A DNA stretch of 64,000 nt from an uncultured Gammaproteobacteria bacterium. GTDB lineage: Bacteria > Pseudomonadota > Gammaproteobacteria > Arenicellales > Poriferihabitantaceae. Position numbers and translations under genes: made by a program. The stretch is from positions 62,001 to 126,000 of the forward strand of contig CAMYNW010000006.1 of assembly GCA_947259885.1 (NCBI GenBank), in the 5' to 3' direction. Under the pieces are notes generated by a model that was not told the origin of the DNA, made no database searches, and saw only the letters and a list, made by a program, of their open reading frames with translations. Positions 1-8,206 of the stretch are shown one piece after another; positions within the stretch are counted from its first letter, which is position 1, and each line of letters starts with the position of its first letter.

Positions 1-136
1 CATTGCCGGCAAGTCGGTCAAGCATCTCAATCGGGATTTCTTCTGCGATTGCAGCAGTCTGTCGCTCAACCTCTTCGACCGATATCACGGCATCGACGCC
101 GCCGGCACCATAGCCGCGGACTTTTTCCTCAGTCAC
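1..136 (-). CDS. LivF-like ABC transporter ATPase, N-terminal fragment
   Basis: This is the beginning of a minus-strand gene that runs off the left edge; about 45 codons are visible. The start is a GTG at 136 with an AGAGG ribosome-binding site nine bases upstream. It lies 33 bases downstream of the livG-like gene in the same direction, the usual place for livF, the second ATPase of a branched-chain-amino-acid-type importer. The visible residues (beginning MTEEKVRGYGAGG) form a polar leader and contain no Walker motif, so the ATPase assignment rests on position alone. If it is LivF it has an N-terminal extension of at least 45 residues before the nucleotide-binding domain. Confidence 0.55.
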   Translation of the reverse strand, partial: MTEEKVRGYGAGGVDAVISVEEVERQTAAIAEEIPIEMLDRLAGN

Positions 137-169
137 GTGGAATCGCCTCTAGAGTAATCTTTTCCAGCA

Positions 170-913
170 TCAATGTGCTCCAAGATAAGCATCCACTACT
201 CGCTGATCACCCTGAATTTCTTCAGGGGTTCCCTGTGCGAGTAGCTTGCCGTGGGCCAGGCAATAAATTGTGTCCGCCATATTCATAATAACCCGCATGT
301 TGTGTTCAATGATAAATAGCGTAATCCCAAACTCCGTATTGGCCTTTTTAAGTCGGTCGATCAGGCCGTTAATCAGGGTCGGATTAATTCCAGCCGTTGG
401 CTCATCCAGCAATAGAACCGAGGGTTCGTTCATCAGAGCCATTGCAAACTCGAGCAGCTTTTGCTGGCCAAATGATAACGAGCCCGATTGCAGATAGCGT
501 TTTTCGTATAGGCCGACAAAATCGAGAAGCATATCCGCTCTCTCATAGTCCTCTTTGGTATTGCGTCCGAACGAGTCGAAAAAGCGCATCTTACGATGCG
601 GCAGCGAGATCAACATATTTTCCACACCGTTCATTGCGCCGTATATTCTGGTCTGCTGAAAAGTCCGGAGCAAACCGAGCCTGGCAATATTCTGCACCTG
701 CAGCTTTGATATTTCTTTCCCCTCGAATCGGATTGAACCCGAGTCAATGGGGTGATATCCCACAATTGAATTAAAAAGGGTGGTCTTGCCAGAGCCATTG
801 GGTCCAATTAGACCGGTGATGCCGCCTTTTTCCACCTTCATCGAAACATCGGTATTGGCCAGTACCCCGCCAAATGATTTGGAGACACTCTGGATGTCTA
901 TAATACTGCTCAT
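170..913 (-). CDS. livG: Branched-chain amino acid-type ABC transporter ATPase LivG
   Basis: Cytoplasmic ATPase that would power uptake through the LivH/LivM pore encoded just upstream. The 247-residue protein has the full ABC set in order: Walker A GPNGSGKTT near residue 38, Q-loop, signature LSFGQQ near 147, Walker B LLLDEP near 168 and the switch histidine in IIEHNM near 202. The length and the C-terminal VDAYLG ending are typical of LivG. It overlaps the end of livM by four bases, indicating translational coupling. The substrate cannot be read from the ATPase. Confidence 0.93.
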   Translation of the reverse strand: MSSIIDIQSVSKSFGGVLANTDVSMKVEKGGITGLIGPNGSGKTTLFNSIVGYHPIDSGSIRFEGKEISKLQVQNIARLGLLRTFQQTRIYGAMNGVENMLISLPHRKMRFFDSFGRNTKEDYERADMLLDFVGLYEKRYLQSGSLSFGQQKLLEFAMALMNEPSVLLLDEPTAGINPTLINGLIDRLKKANTEFGITLFIIEHNMRVIMNMADTIYCLAHGKLLAQGTPEEIQGDQRVVDAYLGAH

Positions 914-1935
914 CGCGCTTCCTTCTGCTCAACCCGGATGCCGAACCACTCGGGCTTCTTATGCATAAGCCAGCCCATGACACCATCCTGAAAATATACT
1001 ACCGTGACCACGATCAGCGCGCCCAATGCGACCCACTGCCAGCCAAGTAGATAGTTCCAGGTCACCTCTTTAATCACGTGAAATAGTATGGCGCCAATAA
1101 TAGGGCCCCATAGAGTACCTTTGCCGCCAAGGAGCACACATACCACCATGAAGATACCGAGATTGATGGTCTGATAGGCGGTCTCGAGGGGCTCGAAGTG
1201 GATCAACTGAAATGCCGAAATTCCCCCAACAATACCGACAAAAAATGCTGCCATCGCCCATGTCGTCAGCTTGTATCGCAGGGTATGAATTCCCATGGCC
1301 TCAGCCTTTTCTTCGTCGTCTCTGATCGCGTTAATAGCAGCCCCGAACCGGGTGGTGTAAAGCCACTTCAAAAAGACAAAGAGCGCGACCCCAGTGCCCG
1401 CGAATAGAAAATAGAAAAACAATTTGCCGACATCCAGATTGCCTGGATAAACCGGCAATGCGATGCCCTGCCCCCCACCGACCCAGTCCCAATTGGCCAC
1501 CAGTTCACCGGCCGCAATGGCTACACCCAATGTGCCGATAGCAAAGTACGGGCCCCGCAAACCAAAAGTCAGGTACCCAATCACTACCGCAGTGAGCGCG
1601 CAAAACAGGCCGGCACCGATTATCCCGATGATTGCACCGGTAAAATACTGGGCATCTGTAAAAGTCATCAGTTCCGAACGGGCGGCATTATTGTACGAAC
1701 CAACATCATGCACCATACCGATTGAAATCAGTGCTGCAACGTACATACCGGTGCCATAGAAGAAAATATTGCCGAGCGAGTTGTAACCCATCTGGCCGCC
1801 GGTCATATCCCAGGTCATCGCGACCACGATCATCAACCACAGTGTAGCCAGTTGAGTACGGAAATCGGGAAACGCGAAGGGCGCAACCAGGATGATCGCG
1901 AGCAGTACTGTATAGAAAATCGATTTTTTCATCAT
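910..1935 (-). CDS. livM: Branched-chain amino acid-type ABC transporter permease LivM
   Basis: Integral inner-membrane permease of 341 residues with about ten hydrophobic segments. It carries the LivM signature region around residues 127-160 (GLRGPYFAIGTLGVA, then a GGGQGI loop) and the cytoplasmic coupling segment GAAINAIRDDEEKAEAMGI near residue 195-213. It pairs with LivH to form the translocation path. It starts 20 bases after livH stops and overlaps livG by four bases, so livH, livM and livG form one transcription unit with the binding-protein gene. Families of this type import branched-chain amino acids, but also urea, short amides and aromatic acids; the precise ligand is not evident. 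Confidence 0.92.
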   Translation of the reverse strand: MMKKSIFYTVLLAIILVAPFAFPDFRTQLATLWLMIVVAMTWDMTGGQMGYNSLGNIFFYGTGMYVAALISIGMVHDVGSYNNAARSELMTFTDAQYFTGAIIGIIGAGLFCALTAVVIGYLTFGLRGPYFAIGTLGVAIAAGELVANWDWVGGGQGIALPVYPGNLDVGKLFFYFLFAGTGVALFVFLKWLYTTRFGAAINAIRDDEEKAEAMGIHTLRYKLTTWAMAAFFVGIVGGISAFQLIHFEPLETAYQTINLGIFMVVCVLLGGKGTLWGPIIGAILFHVIKEVTWNYLLGWQWVALGALIVVTVVYFQDGVMGWLMHKKPEWFGIRVEQKEAR

Positions 1936-1955
1936 CTCTCCCCGTTAGCGGCGCA

Positions 1956-2867
1956 TTAATTCAGACTCTGGCGCACTCGGCGCTGCTGAATCAACCGGTA
2001 AAGCAGTACGATCAGTAACAGCAATACCGCAATTGCCTGCTGATAGCCAATACCGAATATATGTGCACCGTATTGTTCGGCAGCGCCGATCCCAAGGCCA
2101 GCGGCTATCACGCCAGGAAGATTACCTAGACCCGCCGCGGTGACGATAACGAACGCTCGAATAGAATAGCTGATGCCATAGAATGGCTGGATAACCCATA
2201 CCATGACAATAATCGCACCCGCTGCACCGCAAATCGCGGCGTTCAATGAAAAAGTAAATGCATACACTTTCTCAGTATCAATACCGAGTATGCGCGCTGC
2301 ACGCGCATCCTGTGCAGTCGCCCTGATGGCCTGGCCCATACGACTTTTCTTCATAAACAGAATGACGCCCACTGCAAGCGAAGAAGCAAGGGTGACCCCA
2401 ATCAATTTGGCAATCGGCACATCGACAAACCCGTCAAAAAAGTACAACGTGTCATACTTGAGCTGAATGCTTTGGGTGTCGGATCCAAACATCAGATTCA
2501 TGATCTGAGCCATCATGATCGCAAGACCGAAAGTCGCCAATAATGACGTGAACAGGTCCCGCTCAATGACCCGCGAAATCACCAGTTTGTAGACCACCCA
2601 TCCAATCACCCACATCACCACAAATGCCAATGGGACACCAAACAGCGGTGGCACACCCTGCCTGGTGAAGTACCACGCCACGTACCCCCCTGCAATGACG
2701 AAGTCGCCCTGGGCCAGATTCTTGACGTTCATCACTCCCCATACCAGGGCAAGACCATAGGCCGCCAGCGCAAACAGGGCACCTATCATCACCCCGTCGA
2801 TAATGATCTTTAAATTTACAACGGGAAATTCAAACAGGAGAGAAATGTTTCCGAGGATCTGATCCAT
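1956..2867 (-). CDS. livH: Branched-chain amino acid-type ABC transporter permease LivH
   Basis: Inner-membrane permease of 303 residues, about eight membrane segments. The early motif GALFALAAYGLALVWGVMNV near residues 29-48 and the coupling loop GQAIRATAQDARAARILGID near 178-197 are characteristic of LivH. It is the first pore gene after the binding-protein gene, from which it is separated by 73 bases containing a strong hairpin (2899-2926). It works with LivM as the heterodimeric membrane channel. Confidence 0.92.
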   Translation of the reverse strand: MDQILGNISLLFEFPVVNLKIIIDGVMIGALFALAAYGLALVWGVMNVKNLAQGDFVIAGGYVAWYFTRQGVPPLFGVPLAFVVMWVIGWVVYKLVISRVIERDLFTSLLATFGLAIMMAQIMNLMFGSDTQSIQLKYDTLYFFDGFVDVPIAKLIGVTLASSLAVGVILFMKKSRMGQAIRATAQDARAARILGIDTEKVYAFTFSLNAAICGAAGAIIVMVWVIQPFYGISYSIRAFVIVTAAGLGNLPGVIAAGLGIGAAEQYGAHIFGIGYQQAIAVLLLLIVLLYRLIQQRRVRQSLN

Positions 2868-2898
2868 GGAGAAGTCGCCTGGGCGTGAAGCGGAAATG

Positions 2899-2926
2899 AA
2901 CAGGGCGCTTTAAACAGCGCCCTGTT
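2899..2926. terminator. Perfect 11-bp hairpin between binding-protein gene and livH
   Basis: AACAGGGCGCT and AGCGCCCTGTT pair perfectly around a six-base loop. There is no T-run after either arm, so it is not a classical rho-independent terminator. Placed between the binding-protein cistron and the permease cistron of one operon, such a hairpin usually protects the upstream mRNA or partly stops transcription, so that binding protein is made in excess. That role is inferred. Confidence 0.6.
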
Positions 2927-2940
2927 ACGGTCAAGTTACA

Positions 2941-4173
2941 TTATTGTGGTGTGCGTGGGTAATTTAGCGGGTGAGACGCGAAAGCAGAAGGCGCGACAAC
3001 ATTGTACTCACCATTCTGGATTTGACGCAAAACCATCGGCTTGGCGATATTGTTACCTGCTTCGGAAAACTTAATGGCGCCATAGAAGGTCTGCAGATCA
3101 GTGGCCGAGATAGCATCACGTACCGCTTCCTTGTCCAGAGTTCCAGCACGTTCAAACGAATCTTTAAATACATATACCGCCGCCGAAGCCTGAGCGGTCT
3201 GGTACGGCACCTTCTTCTCCGCATACTCAGGGAAAGCAGCCTTAAATTCTTTTTCATAGTTTGCAGCAGTACCGAAAATTGGGTCCTCATAAGTCAAAGT
3301 TTCCGCCCATTGGGTTGAGCACAGGAAGTCATTCGCCGAAGCCCCAAAGTTACCGGTAACATCCGCGGCTTCACAGTGAGTGATCGCGATCATCGGTGTA
3401 GAGATCTTCTGCTCACCAATCTGACGTACCGCGGTTGCTGCACCTTTAGAGTGTCCGCTGATGATTAACAGATCAGGCTTCAGGAGTTTGACCTTGGTCA
3501 AGATCGCACTCATGTCAGAAAGATCCCGAGGCAGCTTCTCGTCAATAACAATCTCCATATTATATTTAGCTGCATCGTCAAGCACACCCGCGCGGATATC
3601 CAGCGAAAATGGATCGTTTTCAACGGCCACGGCCACTTTCACCGACGATGTTTCTTTACCTGCTTCCTGGGCCTTTTCCGCGGCCAGGGTGACCGCTGAT
3701 GCCAGGTATTGCTCAGAGGTAGAAAGAACCGCGAACAGGTACTTGTAGCCTTTATTAAATAGAGATCTGGAAGCGCCTTCTGCTTCAACCATTGGAATCT
3801 TGTATTTTTCGGTGACCGGTGCAATCGCTTTAGTCAGACCGGAAGAGTAGGGGCCAAGCATATACTGCACCTTGTCCTGATTGACTAAACGTTCAGCCAG
3901 AGTCGCACCCCGGTCTCCCTTGGACTCATCATCGTAGTAGATGACTTCGAAGTTGTAGCACTTGTCGCCTACTTTAACCCCACCATTATCCTTGATCTTT
4001 TGGATCGCGAATTCGTATCCGTTTTTTGCATGGACACCATTGGTGGCGTATTTACCGGTGAGGGAGATTGCCGAGCCCAGGGTAATGGTGTCGCAATCCT
4101 GAGCGAGAGCTGCCTGAGACAGCAGCAACGATGCACCGGCGACGCAACCCAGTAAGCTGAGTGTTTTTTTCAT
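2941..4173 (-). CDS. Periplasmic substrate-binding protein, Leu/Ile/Val-binding family
   Basis: Exported binding protein of 410 residues that would deliver ligand to the downstream LivHMG transporter. It begins with a Sec signal peptide (KK, hydrophobic core, cleavage after about ALAQ at residue 25) and continues with a type-I periplasmic binding fold: TITLGSAISLTGKYA near residues 30-44, and YYDDESKGDRGATLAERLV near 80-98, as in LivJ/LivK and amide/urea binding relatives. The start ATG at 4173 is preceded by a GGA-rich site. It is the first gene of the operon. Ligand specificity is not predictable with confidence; at 410 residues it is longer than E. coli LivK, about 370. Confidence 0.9.
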   Translation of the reverse strand: MKKTLSLLGCVAGASLLLSQAALAQDCDTITLGSAISLTGKYATNGVHAKNGYEFAIQKIKDNGGVKVGDKCYNFEVIYYDDESKGDRGATLAERLVNQDKVQYMLGPYSSGLTKAIAPVTEKYKIPMVEAEGASRSLFNKGYKYLFAVLSTSEQYLASAVTLAAEKAQEAGKETSSVKVAVAVENDPFSLDIRAGVLDDAAKYNMEIVIDEKLPRDLSDMSAILTKVKLLKPDLLIISGHSKGAATAVRQIGEQKISTPMIAITHCEAADVTGNFGASANDFLCSTQWAETLTYEDPIFGTAANYEKEFKAAFPEYAEKKVPYQTAQASAAVYVFKDSFERAGTLDKEAVRDAISATDLQTFYGAIKFSEAGNNIAKPMVLRQIQNGEYNVVAPSAFASHPLNYPRTPQ

Positions 4174-4455
4174 TGTAGGAGTTTCCTCTTGGATTAAGTG
4201 TTAAAACAGTTTGAATTCCTAGCTGGCTCAATGGCAATTTCTGCGCAGCGCCCAGTCCGGAGTCCACTTAATTATTGCAATAGATCATAGTGCAAGGCTT
4301 TGATACTTGTCCAGTTCAGGGTTTTCCACCGTCACGAATACCTGACATCAGAAAATTAACTTTTTGTAATATTTAATCATCTCTGGCTGTATCATCATTT
4401 GGGGCCACCAACACTGCTCAATGTCATTCTCATCATCTATCGGATCTACTTTGCT
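4174..4455. other. Intergenic region upstream of the liv-type operon
   Basis: This 282-base stretch lies upstream of the minus-strand binding-protein gene and downstream of the minus-strand flavin reductase gene. It must hold the promoter of the transport operon. I see no convincing open frame, hairpin terminator or recognisable operator in it; the half-site-like TTGATACTTG near 4298 has no matching second half. Confidence 0.4.
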
Positions 4456-5103
4456 TCATTTGATAGGCTTGAATTTAAAATCTGGCAATGCTCCCGGTCG
4501 TGCATAAGGATAGTGAGCGACCTTAGATAATGCATAATATCCATTCAGACCGGAGATGCCCATGCCATCTACCGATGCGAGGTCACATTGCCAGCCATCA
4601 TCTAATGCGTGATCCGGTACAATGAGATGCTGCACCTCGCCAATCACCAGCGTGGTGTCATTTAACTCGATCGGAATTGCATCTTTAAATTGCAGGCCAA
4701 TTTTTATATCGCTCTCATTTACGAATGGCGCCTCAAATTTATCAATATACTGTTCAGTGAGATGACACTGTTCGAATTCAGAGACGCCATTATCAAACTT
4801 GGCGGATGTGAAATGCGCATTCTCGGCAAACTTACGATGCACATGGTTGATGCTATAGCATCCTGTCTGCTCGATATTTTCCCACGTATGGCGCGCCACT
4901 TCGTTTTTCGGTCGTAAAATAAATCCGATCAGGGCGGGATTACTGCCAATATGCATGACCGAGCTAAAGATCGCTAAATTTGGAATTCCAGCTCGCGAGA
5001 GGGTGCCGATTAAATTTGCTGGTTTAATACCGGTAACGGAGTTAATCAGATTGCTTCGTCTGAGCTTATCGAGACGCTGGATGTCTTGTTTGGTTAAAAT
5101 CAT
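4456..5103 (-). CDS. Flavin reductase family protein (FMN-binding split barrel)
   Basis: The 215-residue protein looks like a flavin-reductase-like FMN-binding domain. The start region is followed by a SVTGIKPANLIGT segment, then NLAIFSSVMHIGSNPALIGFILRP (about residues 37-60, broken here as NLAIFSSV and IGFILRP) and TCYSINHV-like strands, the usual layout of the family. Such proteins supply reduced FMN to monooxygenases or reduce flavin-linked substrates using NAD(P)H; no partner monooxygenase is adjacent. It is divergent from the 2OG-Fe(II) oxygenase gene, with 94 bases between the starts that must contain both promoters. The substrate is unknown. Confidence 0.72.
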   Translation of the reverse strand: MILTKQDIQRLDKLRRSNLINSVTGIKPANLIGTLSRAGIPNLAIFSSVMHIGSNPALIGFILRPKNEVARHTWENIEQTGCYSINHVHRKFAENAHFTSAKFDNGVSEFEQCHLTEQYIDKFEAPFVNESDIKIGLQFKDAIPIELNDTTLVIGEVQHLIVPDHALDDGWQCDLASVDGMGISGLNGYYALSKVAHYPYARPGALPDFKFKPIK

Positions 5104-5197
5104 AGTTCAGGGTAATAGTCGCGCTGTGAGACTGCCGTGAGCAGTGCGTTAATGGTTTTATGTTGGCTCTGGTCTCCGCCTGGTACGTATTGAGAGA

Positions 5198-6022
5198 ATG
5201 ACAATACCCCACTCCCTTTGTGGACGCGTCGATTTGGATCGCTATCCCTTGCACGATCTGGATTCGATTCAGGGCAAAGCGCTGATTGAAGCCTGTCAGA
5301 CGAACCTGTCAGCAACTGGGGTACTGACTCTTGACGGATTTATTCCCGCCGAAGAGGCGAAACGTTTGGTTTGCGACGCTCGCCTGCGTAAGCCTTTAAG
5401 CCACAGGATGAAGGGGATGTTTTGCCCTTATTCTGACGATTTGAGCGAAGAGGATGACCTGAGACTGCCCGACGATCATCCACGCAGGCTGAAGCTACCG
5501 GCCTCGCACCGGTTTATCGCTGGCGATTGCATTCCATTTGACAATTCATTGCAGCAGATCTATCGGGACCAACAGTTCATTGAATTTTTGACATCGGCCC
5601 TCGGGATTGAGGCTCTCTATCCCATTAGTGACGCACTGGGTGGCATTAACATACTGATTTATGAATCTGGAGACGCTAATGGATGGCATTTTGATGCCAC
5701 CGAGTTCGTTATTTCGATCATGCTGCAGGCCGCAACCTGCGGTGGACAATATCAATACATTCCGGATATGCGTAGTGAAAAAGATGAGAACCTCGGTGCG
5801 ATCGCAGATCGCATGCTGAATCCAGACATGGAGCACGGCATAAGACAGATAATTCTTGAACCCGGCACTCTGCTTCTATTCAAGGGAAAAAATACTCTGC
5901 ACCGAGTCACCCGGGTGGAGCAGGGGGCCGACCGTGTTGTCGCCATTCTGAGCTACCATCGCGCACCAGGACATATATTGAGCGAAGGATCAAAATTGGC
6001 CATGTATGGGCGAACCAGTTAA
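5198..6022 (+). CDS. 2-oxoglutarate/Fe(II)-dependent oxygenase
   Basis: A 274-residue cupin-fold oxygenase. The visible iron triad is His164-x-Asp166 (GWHFDATEF) and His235 (TLHRVTRV), with Arg246 (DRVVAILSY) as the probable 2-oxoglutarate anchor. The residues before the motif, GGINILIYESGDANGWHFD in two strands, match the HalD/ArpA-like group of uncharacterised oxygenases. The ATG at 5198 is preceded by GAGAGA with a very short spacer, so translation initiation may be weak. Substrate is unknown; neighbours are a flavin reductase and a GFA-type thiol protein. The family assignment is firm, the reaction is not. Confidence 0.8.
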   Translation: MTIPHSLCGRVDLDRYPLHDLDSIQGKALIEACQTNLSATGVLTLDGFIPAEEAKRLVCDARLRKPLSHRMKGMFCPYSDDLSEEDDLRLPDDHPRRLKLPASHRFIAGDCIPFDNSLQQIYRDQQFIEFLTSALGIEALYPISDALGGINILIYESGDANGWHFDATEFVISIMLQAATCGGQYQYIPDMRSEKDENLGAIADRMLNPDMEHGIRQIILEPGTLLLFKGKNTLHRVTRVEQGADRVVAILSYHRAPGHILSEGSKLAMYGRTS

Positions 6023-6111
6023 AACCGACTCAGGATCCAGATTGCATTTGCCCATGTAAGGGCAGGCTTACAGGGCGTACTAGCCTCTTTAAATTTCTGT
6101 GACCGGGTACG

Positions 6112-6957
6112 TCATCCGGCAGGCATGCCTTCAAACACCGGTAAGTCGCCATGTATTTCAAACCAGTGTGCTTTGTTTGCGGTAAAAAGGTGATCTACCG
6201 GCCCGCTTCCAGGGTCATCGTCAAGAGCGCCCAGGGGCACTGCCGTGATTTTTCTTTGTTCGTCGACACGCGGCATTCCCGAACCGCACACATCACAAAA
6301 AGCGTGGGTAAAATATTTTGCTTCAGGTAATTTATAAAGGGAAACATGCTCAATACCTTTGACAAACTGAACACCGCTGCTAGACACGAAACCATTGGTG
6401 GTGAAGGCTGCAGCGCGTGCACGCCTGCAGCGTGAGCAGTGACAATTATGGATCACCTTAAACGGCTCCACCACTTGAAATTCAACCGCACCACAAAGAC
6501 AGCTGCCGCGCAATATACCCTCCTTAGCCGGCAACAGGGTCTTATTCGGATATACAGTCAAATTCTCCCCAGGTGGATAGGTATCGTACTGCGCCAGATC
6601 ATCAGTGATTTCATACCAGGGCGCTTTTGAACCAACCATAATATGCGCCTCTACAGGAGGACCATCTGCGTGCGAACCCGCCGGTACATAGACAATCTTG
6701 TTTTCCTTATCAGGATTAGGCACAACCGATCCACACTCGCCACAGAAGGCACGATCAACTTCTGGAGAAGAGCAATACGTGACCAGAGTATCGAGCGTTC
6801 CTGTCCAGTCAAAGTTTTCTGCCTTAACGAGATAGTAAGTTCCAAATGCAGCGCCATGAGCCTTGCGGCACATTGAACAATGGCAGTGATAGGCGGCTTC
6901 GGGTTTACCGCTGATTTCCCAGGTGATCTTGCCGCACAGGCACTGTCCACTAGTCAT
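6112..6957 (-). CDS. Tandem GFA (glutathione-dependent formaldehyde-activating-like) domain protein
   Basis: The 281-residue protein contains two complete GFA/CENP-V zinc domains. Domain 1 (about 1-125) shows QCLCG, HCHCSMC and FCGECG; domain 2 (about 150-270) shows SCLCG, NCHCSRC and FCDVCG. Each set supplies the Cys ligands for the two zinc ions of the fold. Single-domain family members bind glutathione adducts, and a few glutathione S-(hydroxymethyl) adducts are known ligands; the function of tandem forms is not established. The gene converges with the oxygenase gene at 6022 and is divergent from the remnant at 7066. Most members of the family are single-domain, so the duplication is the notable point. 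Confidence 0.8.
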   Translation of the reverse strand: MTSGQCLCGKITWEISGKPEAAYHCHCSMCRKAHGAAFGTYYLVKAENFDWTGTLDTLVTYCSSPEVDRAFCGECGSVVPNPDKENKIVYVPAGSHADGPPVEAHIMVGSKAPWYEITDDLAQYDTYPPGENLTVYPNKTLLPAKEGILRGSCLCGAVEFQVVEPFKVIHNCHCSRCRRARAAAFTTNGFVSSSGVQFVKGIEHVSLYKLPEAKYFTHAFCDVCGSGMPRVDEQRKITAVPLGALDDDPGSGPVDHLFTANKAHWFEIHGDLPVFEGMPAG

Positions 6958-7065
6958 AACTCAAGTAAGATTTCTAAGTTTGTTTGGAAATACTATCATA
7001 TCGTCAAAGTGATTAATGCAGATCCAGCCTGTCATTCATGGCATTTCACCCTAAACCATATATCT

Positions 7066-7362
7066 CGCAACCGGGACACCAAGACTATCAAAATCAGGTT
7101 CGATCCCGAACCCGGGCAAGTCCGACGATATCAAACACCCGTCCTCTGTTGGATAAAACATAAGTTAAGGCCGGGAGATATCGCGGTATTCGATAACCAC
7201 AGAATTCTACACGGCAGAACCCGTCTCACAATGAATACTCGAAGGTGGTTACAATGTGCGCAAGTGGAACGCGGCGATTTTCACAGCACTACGCGCATCC
7301 TTTCCGATGCCCTTGGCAGAAACCGCAGCGCACAACCCCTTTCAAGAGGCGCCTATGGTTAG
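7066..7362 (+). pseudogene. Remnant of a gamma-butyrobetaine hydroxylase/TauD-type oxygenase (C-terminal part)
   Basis: The plus-strand frame ending at the TAG at 7360-7362 reads LRPGDIAVFDNHRILHGR, followed by RWLQCAQVERGDFHSTTRIL. This matches the distal-histidine and arginine region at the C terminus of gamma-butyrobetaine dioxygenase-like enzymes (His in LHGRT, Arg in the following strand). The N-terminal two thirds, including the HxD iron motif, are missing, and the segment between IRFDPEPGQ and WIKHKLRPGD seems shortened. The open frame that extends upstream to 6880 is antisense to the GFA gene and probably fortuitous. I therefore call it a degenerate fragment, not an active gene. Confidence 0.6.
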
Positions 7363-7399
7363 CAACGATAAATATTTACCAGGCACGGAATCAGTTTAA

Positions 7400-8158
7400 A
7401 TGAAAGTTCTACTGGTCACGGGCTCAAGTCGGGGCATAGGCGCGGAAGTCGCACGCCTCGCTGCCGACCAAGACTTTGCGGTTGCAGTGAACTATGCGCG
7501 ATCTGAAGCTGAAGCTAACAAGGTTGTTGCCCAGATTGAAGCAAAAGGCGGCCGGGCACTTTCCGTTCAAGCGGATATTGCAGTAGAGCCGGAGGTTGAA
7601 GAGATGTTTCAGCAAATTGATCAGGCTCTGGGACCGGTGAATGCACTTGTGAATAACGCAGCAGTAAATGGTTCAGGCACCAGAGTCGATGAGCTTAATG
7701 TTGAGGGCGCTCAACGTCTGTTCGAAGTCAATATTCTTGGAAGTTTTCTTTGTGCCAAGCATGCGATTCGAAGGATGGCAAAGCGATACGGCGGTGACGG
7801 TGGCGTTATTGTCAATGTCTCTTCAGCCGCTTCCAAACATGGCGGCCCGTTTACCTATGTAGACTTTGCCGCTTCAAAGGGCGCTCTAGATACCTTCACT
7901 GTTGGGCTGGCCAAGGAACAAGCCGACCAGGGTATACGTGTTAATACCATCAGACCTGGTGCAACCATGACGGAACTAAGCTCTGACTGGGCGAAAAAAA
8001 ATCCAGACTGGCTCGAGTGGGTCATGCAACAGGTCCCTCTGGGTCGCCCAGCCGAAGACAGCGAAATTACGAACGCGGTCTTGTTCCTGCTTTCGGAAAA
8101 ATCGTCCTATATAACGGGCACCACTCTTGATGCCAACGGCGGTTGGGTCAATCCCTGA
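7400..8158 (+). CDS. Short-chain dehydrogenase/reductase with Phe at the catalytic Tyr position
   Basis: A 252-residue classical SDR. The N terminus has the nucleotide motif TGSSRGIG (residues 7-14), then NNAA at about 87-90, NVSSAAS with the likely catalytic Ser142, and the active-site lysine Lys160 in AASKGA. The expected Tyr of YxxxK is Phe156 (codon TTT at 7865-7867); related YgfF-type proteins read YVDYAASKGA where this one reads YVDFAASKGA. A Tyr at 153 is out of register for catalysis. The C-terminal TLDANGGW is typical. NAD(P)-binding is likely; ordinary dehydrogenase activity is doubtful. It is followed 48 bases later by a PanE-like reductase, probably in one transcript. Confidence 0.88.
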   Translation: MKVLLVTGSSRGIGAEVARLAADQDFAVAVNYARSEAEANKVVAQIEAKGGRALSVQADIAVEPEVEEMFQQIDQALGPVNALVNNAAVNGSGTRVDELNVEGAQRLFEVNILGSFLCAKHAIRRMAKRYGGDGGVIVNVSSAASKHGGPFTYVDFAASKGALDTFTVGLAKEQADQGIRVNTIRPGATMTELSSDWAKKNPDWLEWVMQQVPLGRPAEDSEITNAVLFLLSEKSSYITGTTLDANGGWVNP

Positions 8159-8206
8159 ATCAACCGTACAAATCAAACTTTTTCTTCAACATATCCATCA
8201 GAAAAT

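Noticed and set aside
6880..7362. An intact 160-codon oxygenase gene
   Set aside because: The first part is antisense to the GFA gene and only the C-terminal block is similar to an oxygenase.
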